Shown: piece after piece, positions 50,438 to 63,100 of the stretch | How positions within the stretch are numbered: the first letter of the stretch is position 1 | How the letters are laid out: every line of letters begins with the position of its first letter | Source: Apostichopus japonicus | Lineage: Eukaryota > Echinodermata > Holothuroidea > Aspidochirotida > Stichopodidae | DNA: 64,000 bases | Assembly (NCBI RefSeq): GCF_037975245.1 | Contig: NC_092569.1 | Coordinates: forward strand, 14,838,501 to 14,902,500 | Direction of reading: 5' to 3' | Position numbers and translations under genes: made by a program | The notes under the pieces: generated by a model | The model's input: the letters and a program-made list of their open reading frames with translations, nothing else | The model's database searches: none | Told to the model about the DNA's origin: nothing

Positions 50438-50527
50438 TCACGCTAGCTGTACCCCCGCTGCTTGTAAGTAACCCTGAAGGAATTGCGCTGCTTTCGGGTC
50501 GAGTTTGCTGCTGATTAAAGGTGCAAT
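50438..50527 (-). CDS. CSE1L: CSE1L last coding exon and stop
   Basis: 90 nt including TGA at 50440-50438; acceptor TTTCGCAG, phase 0. It encodes IAPLISSKLDPKAAQFLQGY then LQAAGVQLA and stop. The end parallels the human C-terminus (...LQYLQGYLQAASVTLL), which fixes both the frame and the gene's 3' boundary. Confidence 0.95.
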   Translation of the reverse strand: MAPLISSKLDPKAAQFLQGYLQAAGVQLA

Positions 50528-53500
50528 CTGCGAAAGATACAAGAGTTTTTTGTTGTCACGCATTAAATCAAGAAATTACCAAGAGAGAGACATCATACAC
50601 AACCAGGGATGGAAACAACGATGTTTCCTCTTATGCAGCCAATAACAGTTTTCTGATAACCTGCAATTTTGATCAAAAACAAGAACATGTTCTAAGGCTC
50701 CTTTAAGGCAGCATTCTATATTTGACTATTTTGTACTGTTTACAGGGGTACCAAAAATTGGAAACCGGTACCCGAGCCTGTTACCTATCGGGTATCCAGG
50801 TACCCAGAATTTTGTCTATTTACCTTCTGGTATAGCTATTTTCAATTAATTGCAAATTGAATGCTATAATATATCAAGTATATTTTTCTCTGACAAAAAT
50901 GTTTCCATGTTCATACATGTTTGTTAATTTCAATTTGCATATATTTCTTTCAATTAACCTGTTATTTTAAAAATTTGTAGCTTTCGAAACATTTTTAAAC
51001 TTCTTAAAAAGTAAAAGAAAAGGAACATGCACATTCAATAAACAAATTTAAAGGATTCGGGTAGCAAATAAGGAACCGGGAAGTAGAGCGTCGGGTGGGT
51101 ACCCGATAACCCATGCTAACACTGCTATTTTTGCAGCTCAAGAAAAAGCAAAAATTGGCAAGTTTTACCTGACCAGGTTGTGAAGCCGAAAGTTTCTGTA
51201 GTGACTGCGCCAGGTAAACTTTTGCGTCTGGCACCGCCCCCTTGAAGGGGTCGGTTTCGTGCTTTCCGGCAAAAGCCAGCTTAGAGTAAGCAGTCTGGTA
51301 GCCTTCGATGTCTTCAATCTCGATGAAGTGTTCGTCGTCTGGGAGACTGTCGTCCTCTGGGAGCTCAAAGAGGCCGATCAGAGCCTGCAGGAAAGGAACC
51401 CTGAAATGATACAATATAACAGATACGGAATCAATAAACATCCATCCATCCATCATCAATCATAAAACTGATGGATTGTAAAATGGTTAACTTCTCCTAT
51501 TGTAATTTGTGGAGAGGGTAAGTTGGAGAGGGGGGGGGGGGGAGAGGAAGCCCTGTGTTAAATTCCATTCTGGGATATATTTAAAATCCACCTCTGGATT
51601 TTGTTCTTCAATCATCTTTTTGATAATTCTTGGGGAAGTAAGAGTCCAACCATAGATGAGGGGGGCAGATGGGTGGGAGGGAGGGAGAGAGGAGTGAGAA
51701 CAGTCATGGTGTGATGGTGTAAGAAATTGGAAGATTGTGCACACTTTAGAGAATGCCAAGATTTTCCTTACTGAGAAGTATTTCTCACGTTTTATGCTTG
51801 GCTCTGTTCCTTTTTGAATTAAAAGTGAAGGATCCTTTAAATCACTTGCTAACTTTCTGTGCCATTAAATGATCAGATCCCTAGAACGCCATGTCTCACC
51901 ACATTATTTACCTCCGAGGGTTTAAAAAAAAATTAAACTTGAGGCGCAACTGGTACTTAAACTATAAAGTTTTCTCTTCTTGTGAAGTTTTGATGATCAA
52001 GCATTATTGGTCAATCTACTAATTTTCCATTGATTCTTTTCTGACCAGAATGGAGACCATGACTTTGATTATAAACCCTAAATATGGTAGCCTGTAAAAT
52101 ATTCTAATTTATTCACGAATGAAAATCTGACAGAATGTTAAAAAAAAATCAGTCGTATCCCTCACATTCAAACATCAAATTGTATTTGACTTATAATATA
52201 ACATGCCTTGAACTCATCCAGTTATCAAATTTTAGAAGATTTCATTAAATTCATTTTTAATTGGCAAAGTAAATTATAGCACATTTATATAGAATGACCA
52301 CATAATACATTTGCATATGTCATTAGCTCAATTATTACAAAAAAAGAAGATTTCTTTGGAAACCTCATTTCAATACCTTTCCAACAATGCATACGTTCCT
52401 ATTGCCACAAGTGCCTGGATTTTGACTAATTAAAATTTATAAATAATTTCCCCAAGGACCTTTGTATATATAATGTACAGTAAGGGTTAATTATGTCTAC
52501 AAAATTGCATATTGAGTTCCCACACCTTAAAATACATGTAGACTGCCCGTATCCTCAACAGCGTTGGAGACTTCAGAGAAGGAGAATTTTTTTTGGGTTT
52601 AGATAAGTCATATTTGGAGAAATTTTTCAACTTTGGAGAGCAGGTCACTGTCATTGTCTATTTTCGTCTTTTACAATTTTCTTTTAATATATTTATCCTT
52701 TAAATAGCAGGTTTCATAGTGATGTCTACTCCTCATTCCAGCTTCCATTAAAAATTGCATTATGTTTAATTCTTTATGAACTCTAATAACAGGTGTATGA
52801 CAAATGCTTCCTCCCCTCCCCCCCACCCCTGCCCCCAACTTCATATCGACGACAGGGTATGGATGAGTTCAACAGACATCTTAGAACTTTGAATAAAAAT
52901 TTGGGATTTGTGATAACGACAGTCTCTATGTTTTGACTTTGGTATTCGCTTCTGAAACTGTCGACTTCTGGTAGTGGGGCATATCTGATTGGAGACTGAG
53001 CATCTTATATTCCTCAATGTCATCAAAGCTTATTACTTCTTGGTATTATTATTGATGTTACTCTCTTACCAAAACTGTTTGTAATCTGGACTCAACATGG
53101 CCGGACATTCTGTTAATAGCTTTGTCATCCCTATGGCACAAATCTTCTTCTCCAAATTACCGGAGACTTTCTGAACGTCGGCTATGTAGAGCTTCTCCAA
53201 CACCATTGCAAATAATCTGAGAAAATTTAAAAAAGGAAAAATAATTGTTAAGCATAATAATTATTGAAAGAGGATCTGATAGTGATAATCTGCTGGAAAG
53301 AAATTACAATGATATTAAAAAAAATTGATATCAAGTTCCAACATCAACATATTAAAAATCGATTTTGTAGGTTTTGCTGCAAAAAAACTCAACCCTTGAA
53401 AATACAAAACTTTGCATTTTTCAGTAAGTTACTTCACCATGATACTGAAAAAGCATTCCAAATAAATCGGGTTTCGACTGAAGAAAACTTTCCCAGACTG

Positions 53501-56500
53501 TACCAAACAGTTTTTTTCGAAATTGTCACCGGCAGTTTGACGAACGTTCCCTTTTGTACTTTCTACTGGTTTAGAACTGGCAACACTTTATGACCAGGAT
53601 GGTTAATATGTGTTAAATATTTCCGACTGTCTTAGGTTTTGGTTTCAGACATAATGACTATTGCTTGCAACTGACAAACAAAAAATATTCAAAATAAAAT
53701 ATTCAAAATAAAATATTCAAAATAAAATATTCAAAACAAAATATTGACGAGATAAACCGACTAAATCATGTGAAATGTCGAATGCGGTCTTAGCGTTCCT
53801 TATTAACATTAACAGGATACCAAAAAGCCTGCAAGTTGATTTAATAAGAACACATTACATAAAAGAGAAAGAAAGAAAATGTTTAGTGGTTGCTGTTAAA
53901 GATTGCAAAATGACTGACTTAAGCAGAGCCAAGCCGAGTTAAGAGAGGCTCATCTATGTAAAGGCTCACAATAAGAAGCATCACCTCTGAGATTGCAGTT
54001 TTCTCTCTCGATCGAGTGCGGACAATAACACTTGTTTGTTTTATTAAAGCTACTTACTTGGTTTGGATACTGTCCACGACTTCCACCAGAGCAGAACCAC
54101 CGTTTTTGGCAGCATACAAGCTCATAAAGACCAGGCACTCTGATGATGAGAGATAAAGATGACCATAATGAGTGGGTGATAGAATGCTCAGGGATGTAAG
54201 TGCAGCCAAAAAAAAAAACCGGAAAAATATTCGGAGACCCCAGGTGAATGCCGTCCTAACACATCCTACTCCTAGCTCTGACTACTTACACACTATCGTT
54301 ACTGTATGTTAGGCTAGCTTAGAAGTATTAGCGCTAACACATCCTACCCCTAGTTCTTACTACTTACACACTATTGTTATGTTAGGCTAGCTCAAAGTTA
54401 CGAATATGTCGCAGCGAACTACGGAATAAAAAACAGTCTCACATTCGAATGCGATCACAAATATCGACTTTCATATGCGTATCCCGTAGATTTCCGCCGC
54501 TCACAAATATCACAAGCGTTAATTCCAAAACTTATGTCGAGCACCAGCAGTTACGAAGATATTAATTAGCAGTCCAATCAACATGAATTAGGCAAGGTTT
54601 TTCAACGACAGAAATGAGCTATAGCGATTTGAAGTTCGCACGTACGCAACGATATTCACATGGCACAATGTTGTACAGTGCACAATGCGATGATGCGAAA
54701 CTGGAAATGGTACTTTGAGTGATCGATGAGTGAAAATTGAAGTTAGCTTGCTGCAACGGGCCAGGCATTTTTGCCGCGTTGTGTCTTTGATATTCGAACA
54801 ATTTTGTGGAACTTTATTGGAATTAAAAAAAAAAAACGGATTTCCGTAAAAATACGGAAGACTTATTGGAATTAAAAAAAAAAACGGATTTCCGTAAAAA
54901 TCCGGAAGACTTACATCCCTGAATGCTAATCTACAAATGACGATACTGTTTCACCCAGACGATTGATCGTACCTACGTAAACCCTTGGCGACTTACCTTA
55001 CCACCGATCACAACATATCCACGGCGACTGGAGATAATTTTACGCCTTACGACAGATGGTACCTTTATCCCTGAAAACTGGTGAAACTTGTGGTGTTGCA
55101 GTACAATGTCTGCTTGATCCAATTAATGTGAAGTTAAAAATTGCCCTTTTCAATGCATGTTTCTGTTACTTCTGAATGCAATCAGGTGGTGAAGTTACAT
55201 GTTCTCCTAATCTGGGAAATGTTATTATAAGGGACCACAATCCCCATTTAGGTACTGTTTTTATCCTTCATGCTCTTTCTATATTCATCCATAAATGTAG
55301 AACAGCCCTGATTTTGGTTCTGATTTGAGAACAACTTGGCATCAACTTGAGACCAATTTTTGATATTCACTTTGAATGGAGGCTGTCGCACACCCCCACA
55401 TATCTATCCTTCCCCCTCCTCCCCTCACCTGTTACATTACTGAGGTATCAACTTTTAACATTTGTTCACTGCATAAATTTGGATAAGTAAATCGTGCAAC
55501 AACTTGTGATGTCACACATGGAAAATCCATCAAACTTTTGACTTGTTTATGACTTATTTATTTATGACTTATAAATGACACATTTAACACCCACCCTCCA
55601 CAATCATACCTTTACCAAAATAAAATTATATTCCATTGCTCAGTTGGAATATTGTCCAAATTTGAATAATCATTTCACTTTTAAAGGCAACCAAGGAAGT
55701 TTTACTTGGTGTCTATGTATGTTAATATCACACTTTATTGTTTGTGATGACCTCATCCAGATACTAAGAATTATTTCAAATATCACATACATCTCAATAG
55801 CAGAACATACTATGACACTGCGACATGGATGAATGTACTTCACTTAGGTACCATGCACTTCACTTAGGTACCATGTACTTCATTTAAGTACCATGTACTT
55901 TACTTAGGTACCATGTACTTCACTTAGGTACCATGTATTTCACTTAGGTACCATGTATTTCACTTAGGTACCATGTACTTCACTTAGGTACAATGTACTT
56001 CACTTAGGTACCATGTATTTCACTTAGGTACCATGTATTTCACTTAGGCACCATGTATTTCACTTAGGTACCATGTATTTCACTTAGGTACCATGTATTT
56101 CACTTAGGCACCATGTACTTCACTTAGGTACCATGTACTTCACTTAGGTACCATGTATTTCACTATGGCACCATGCACTTCACTTAGGTACCATGTACTT
56201 CACTTAAGTACCATGTACTTTATTTAAATTCTTAGACACTGCTGTCCCCAGGGCATGCAGCCATTACAAATTTGTCATTATTTTTCAATATCCTTGCTGC
56301 TTTGGGTTTTTAGGCTAAAACATCCCAAAACTGTTGCAGTCATTTACTGTTGGTTGGGATGATATAAAGTTCTGATTAGTGCTGGTCTGCAAGACAGACC
56401 GAGTGTCCATCGTAGCAGACAGACCACCAAGCAGCTTAGCTTTCATCACTGATTATACCAACAACAGTTGAAAAGTTGGACTACAAACCTTTCACAAACT

Positions 56501-59500
56501 TTGTCGTCTTGAATTTTGAGAGCCTTGTGAAAAGTTTAATGAAGACAGTCTTGATGTATGGTGATAGAGCTGCCCTGTGTGTGACAAAGAGCGAAAATGT
56601 TACCCCAGAAGTGAAGAGAAAAATGGTCAAAATATATCGATTTTTGAATGATAATGTCCATAAAACTTGACCACACGGTATCAACAGTATTTTCTTTGAA
56701 TCGTTACTATATATTATTTTGAGGGTAAGTTAAGGGTTTCACTTATTTCTAGAATCCCATCTTTAAAGGATTGGTTCAGTTGTCATACATGATCCAATAT
56801 TTAAGAAACCCTTTCCAAACTACGTGGAACGTCAACAATAAAACTACACAGTTCTGATATGGCCATTATATTAGCCTGAAGAAAGAGTATCTGAAATTTT
56901 ACGTATTCATGTGTTCCACTAAGCTCTGCATGATGTAGAAACCGTAATGGTCATTCGATTTGGAGGCGATCAGCTTCTGGAAAACCCCAAGGACTGGATT
57001 CTGAAATGACAAAATGTTAGAGGTTACGTTTATTAAGAGGGGGTTAACAAACCAAATTGTCGCCAGGGAATACAGAATTGTCTATTAACTCTAAAAGATG
57101 TTTGACCTTTTTCTCGACTGTGTCATAGGAGAGATTATTTCTCATTATATCATGTCAGACAATTTGTTATTTTTGTTGGGGAAGGACAAAAATTATCTTG
57201 ACTCATGTCTACACAAACTACTAGCAGTCTCTTTAATGTAAAATCTATTAGACAGACTTCCCTTTGGTCCCATCAGTCAAACAAGTTTGCAACATAGAAA
57301 AATCTTCAGATAACCTTCAAAACTCTTTTTTGAATCTGGTCTATTGCTGAGTGTTTTGAAGAAACACGCTAGGGATGTATGCTGTCATGCTTGTATGGAA
57401 GGGGAACATAGCGGAGAGTAACCTGGCAGACGTGTGTTAAACAGATGCCTTTAATTCCCAGCTGTGACCAGTGTCTATTATAAACAGCAGGAATATTCAA
57501 TGGTAGCCTATAGAAAAGTACGGTGGCTTAATAGGGACAACTAGGTAAAAATAATGATAAATGTTCCCAAATCTCAAAAGTTTGACTTTCTTAATTGTCC
57601 TCATAAGTCAAAATTTGGACTTTATCTCAAAATTTGACTTTTTATCCCAAAATGTTGACTTAAAAAGTCAAACTTTTGACCGGAAGTCAAACTTTTGACT
57701 TCTTATCTCAAGTTTTTCTTATTAAGCCACCGTAGAAAAGAATGGTAAGACATATAGATGCATAAGTTTAAAGTTTCAGCACTGTTTACATTTTCAGAGT
57801 TTGTATGAAAAAATGAACTAAAAGTATATCTCTTTTTCTATCGCTATCAACTCAACAGCAACTAGCCAAATTCTGTACATCTGCTTGACAAACCTGCACG
57901 GTGGCTACCCTAGGCTGTTTTCAGAAATAAAAAGATATGGTCACTGCCATCTTGAAATTTCTTGCACTTTCCTTCTACTTTCAAATTCCTGCGATGTAAA
58001 GTACTCCATATTTTTTTCCGCCCACTCACCAGTTTGTCTTGTGCAATGATGGAATTTGAACCCTTCTCTATAAATGCTTGAACGAGTCTGGTGAGTGCCG
58101 GGATGTTGCCGTGCCTCTCCCACAGAACGTGATTTAGCAGAAATGGGAAGAGCTCCACATAGGGTTGAGGGCAGTCGTCATGTATTTCCAGCATCATTGA
58201 CATGATTTGAAATACATACGGGATGAATTCTGACGAAGAGGGAAAAGTAAAGGAGACAATAGTGTTCCATCTGTAAATTACACATCCACAGAATCAACTA
58301 TCACGCACATCTTTTTTTACACCATGATGCATTAGTATTACAACACGCATTTGACATACATTTGACATGAATTGATATAGGTCACCTGCAATCGACGGCC
58401 GTCTTTGATTTCGACGTTTACGAATTTCACATTCAATCCTGGGTCTGTCCCTAGGCTAACAACCCTGCATTTAATCCACATCAAAGATTTGATACTTAAA
58501 CTCTGTGCTCTTGTGTTGTGGTGGCAATTTTTTCCAGAAAATTTTGCAAAATTTTATTTTGCAATTTTCAAATGTTGCTGGTGGAGATTGATTAATTTGC
58601 TGAGCAACAAGTCCCAGTGCAAGCTTACTTTCATGCATTCTGATCTGTGATTCTGAACAGTGGGGGTCTGATGGGTCAATGTGCCAGTCCTCGAGGAAGA
58701 TTCTGGGTCGGCCCACATGAGACCTATATTTGTCATACATCATCTTGTTCTTCCTACACAGCTCCTGCATGTTTTTAATTTCAGTTTTGCACATGCTTGC
58801 CCTATCACTATTCCGAGTTTGAGTCACTCCAAGATTAATGTATGTCATCCAGTTACAGAGTTGTTGACAATTGACAATTCATAACAATGGACGTTAAGTA
58901 TGAATCTAAGAGACTGACTTTGGTCAGCTTGCGGCTTTGATAAGCCAATGATGGCTTCTTTGCGAGTTCCTGCTTGCAGGAGGATCTAAAATACATACAT
59001 ACATACATATATCACTAATTCCACTAGTAAGTCTTTGATCCAGACACTCCCCCGGTCCCAGCAGCTTAGGCACTAGAAACAGTTCAGAGGGGAGATATCC
59101 TGTGCCATCATTTTTAAACGAAAGTTTGCAGACCGCTAGTGTATACAGACCCTATTGCATTCCAACGTACCTTTGTTACCGATGTACCCTTACACACCAC
59201 TGTGTGTTCATATAAGGAAACACAATATCCTTGTCATCAACAGATAACTTGAAGTGAGACTTATAAAAACACTTTGAAGTTTTCTGAGAGACATTGTATA
59301 TTACAATGAATGAGAGAGAGTGCTTTCATGTATGCATGGTACATCTAGGTCATATAATTTTCTTTAGTAACGAAAACCAAACAGATACTTTCTATAATCC
59401 GTGACATTCATTTCTCTTCCCGAGTTTAATCATTCTTTTATCTCGTACGGTACCTTGAACGTCAGCTGTTAAGATATCCTGGAAAGGCGGAAACAGGGCC

Positions 59501-59907
59501 TCCTCGAAACTGGAGACGATCTGTGCGCTAGATTTGCTTCCTACTTTAATGGTTAGGCAGATGGTTTCAAACAGGTAATGGTTAAAATGAGGTTTACTGG
59601 GATTCTGTGGTCGACAAAGGAATAAATATGAAAACATAACAATAAACTTTGCTCCTTCATGGTTTCTTAAAAACAAATTACAGATTTTTTTTTTTTTTGC
59701 AGTTCTTACATAATTACATCCTATTTTTGCAATGTTTATTGCTTATTAAACAAAGACAAAGGAAATGGCAAAATGCTACGACAATAATAAAAGTACAATT
59801 TGAGGTGAAGCAAACCAGTCAACAGATATGAATGTTTGCAGCAGCTATGCAACACAGTATGTATACAAGTACCCTGTATTGTAACTAAAAGACTAACTAC
59901 ACTACAC

Positions 59908-59952
<45 letters not shown>

Positions 59953-60052
59953 TTTTACTTCCAATCACTTACCTAATTCAATTATTGTATCTCACTCGAG
60001 ATCCAGCCTTTCTCTAAATGCAGCATAGTTGTTTAACAGTTTTTCCGTTATT

Positions 60053-60106
<54 letters not shown>

Positions 60107-63100
60107 TTTCTATATATACTTCTTGCTGAGTGATGATTAAACTGCACAATCACTGATTTCATTGCATATTGACTAAAAGTTAGTAAACAACAGCACAAAC
60201 ATATTTATAGAAAACTTGGGAAACAAAACCGCCACAACCTTGGAGGATTTTTATAATCAGATTCAATCAGAAACCTAATCACAAATTTTGAATGAGATGG
60301 AAAAAAAAGAGATTCAATCAGAAACAATGTTTATCATTCAATGATTTTTTTTTTTGGTATCTCCTAAGTTGGACTGGCAACCCATTTTCTGCGGGGGCTC
60401 ACAGTTTGGGGAGACAGATAGAAATATTTCATGACCTACAAATTTTTGAAGAGAAATTCAATAGCTATTTTGTCCATTATTTGTTACCTTGGCAACCATC
60501 ACGAGTTTTGCCTTCAAAGTAGTGAGAATAATTGGAAGATACGGATTGACGAACTCCTTCAGAAGAGATATGACTCTAAGAATAGCTGTGAAAAAAAAAA
60601 AAAAAAAACAGAATTAAATTATAGGAAAATAGTTCAGAAAGAGGAGTGTTGTAAGCAAGAATAGTAATGTTCATGCAACATATATTACACCCAATCTGAC
60701 ATTACAGAGTTTTCATTCATTGTAAACATAGCTCATATGTACCTCATTACATCAATTTTCTGCAAATTGACGAGTTGAACACTTACTACCATCTTGACAA
60801 AATGACAAAATGAAAAAAAATTGATGCATTGACCAGATCCGTTATCTCGTCAAAACGTCAATTTTCTGAAATTTGTCACGTTACCATCTTGTCAACTTGC
60901 AGATAGTTGTCGTTTTATCAAGTCGGTAACTCGTCAATGCAATGTCCCTTCTACGCTTCCGTACACATGCAATGGAAAGAATTTGCTGTGTATGTGTGCA
61001 GTAAGCAGCTGGTCATTATATAGTCACAAGCCCCCCTCCCCCCCTTACCAATATGGGAATAAACTTGCCCTCAACATATGCCCTCTTCCAAGGTAACATC
61101 AAACTTGAGTCTAGGCCTGCAACCTATAGCTAACATTTACCTATTCTAGCCTCATTTGCGTATAACAATTGGGGCAAAAGTTGCAACCATAGGCAACTGG
61201 TGACATTATATACTAGCTCACTGTACCTGAACCGGTGGTGAGAATTTGCTAGTTACCTTTTAAATATTCTAAGCCTACCCATGTTATTATCACAGTTGGG
61301 CATAAAGTTAAGTAATATCCGAAGCATAAACTGCATTTCCGTGGACAAATGAATGCAATTTTTTTTGGCATGTATCCTTCACAGTAAAGAATATTTCCTC
61401 ATAGACTATTTGCAAGCAAAGATATGAATAATTAGGTTAAAACAACTGGTACAGACCTTTCATAACATATTCGTTTTCGGATGACCCTTCGTGACTGAAA
61501 GCCCCAAAGAGATTATTAAGAAGCTGTTCTGTGTGCGGTTTAACATCATCTGCAGTTATTCTAGAAAGGATTGAAAATGAAAACAAATTTATTCATTAAA
61601 AGGAGAAGAAGTATCGATATCTAAATTTTCTTATTAATATTTCAAAATGTTACAAAACTGATGGGGTACTTCTTCTTCTGTAAGATGCAGTGAAAGAGCA
61701 AATAAACTAGAACACCGTTAACAGTGAAAAGACCAGTCTTTTTTTTTTAAGGAGCAGTTCTGCTCTTGTGCAAACTTCCATCAACATTTTGCATTGATTG
61801 CACAAAATGCGACGATAATTAAAATTGATCGACCAAAAACTCCTTGAAGACTTTTTCTTCAAGTGAAGAATTAACAACTGAGTGATAACATATTTCTTCT
61901 GATTTGAAAAGTTTGTTTCCAAGACACTGACAGGGAAGCCAAAACTTTTGGACATTCCCATAATTATTTGGAATAAATCTCCACAAGCCAGCTGATTAAT
62001 GACATATTTATGGGATTTTGATGTTATTATGATACCAAAAGTTTTGTCAGATTTGACGAGAGATGTCTTAATATTTCTAGCCTGCCTAGCAGATTGATGA
62101 GAATATCACTGAGCACCGCTAGTACTATTGGTGGTGCTACATGGTGACCAGGTTTCTTCTAACTCAGAGTCAGTATACAAAACTCAGTTATTAGGCACAG
62201 CTAGCACTATTGGTGATGCTACATGCTGTCCAGATTTCCTTCTGACTCAAGAGTCTGTATACAAAACTCTTGTTTATTTTGTATTTTAAATGATCAAGGT
62301 GTATTAAGACCCAGTCTCACAACAGCCTTGTGTGTTTAGGTTCTGCTGACTCACACTTGTTTTCCATTGTGCCGGACTAGGACTACCTTCTCTATACCGC
62401 TACACAAAACTCTTTGTTTATTTTGTATTTTAAATGATCAAGGTCTATTAAGACCCAGTCTCACAAAGCCTTGTGACATTAGGTTCTGTTGACTCACACT
62501 TAATTTCCGTCGTGCCGGACTAAGACCACCTTCTCTATTCCGCTATACCAACTCTTGTTTATTTTGTATTTTAAATGATCAAGGTCTATTAAGACCCAGT
62601 CTCACAAAGCCTTGTGTTATTAGGTCCTATTGACTCACACTTGTTTTCCATCGTGCCGGACTAGCACCACCTTCTCTATTCCGCTGGCCGCGTACGTGTG
62701 TACCACCTGGCTCTCTGCCTTCAGTAGATTCATGAAGCAGGGCAAACTCGAGAGGAGCACCTCCCGGGGTAGAACCTGGCGGAAGGTCATGATGTATTTG
62801 ATTGCGTCGGCTTTCAAGACTGGGGTCTCGTTCACTGTGCGAGAACCAAATGGAAAGAATGAATGTTAAAAGTTTGAAAGAGACATGAGAAAACATTCTT
62901 AAACTTTAACTGTCAGGGTTTGATGTGTGGTTTACTTCACTCATAACATAGGGTCATCAAGGCCCATCTGGTTTATAATTGTGGTACTATTTGGCAATCT
63001 ACTTCTGTTTAGCATTGTCATAATATCATTTTTGCAGATTCTTTACCACTGATGATAACTGTTTTCATACCCTACCTCTTCACTACGATGCCTCAAGAGT

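Noticed and set aside
60770-60950. Cluster of TTGACGAG/CTCGTCAA words in a CSE1L intron
   Set aside because: Short inverted words are present, but no defined ends or target duplication; it resembles the 24130-24345 repeat only loosely.
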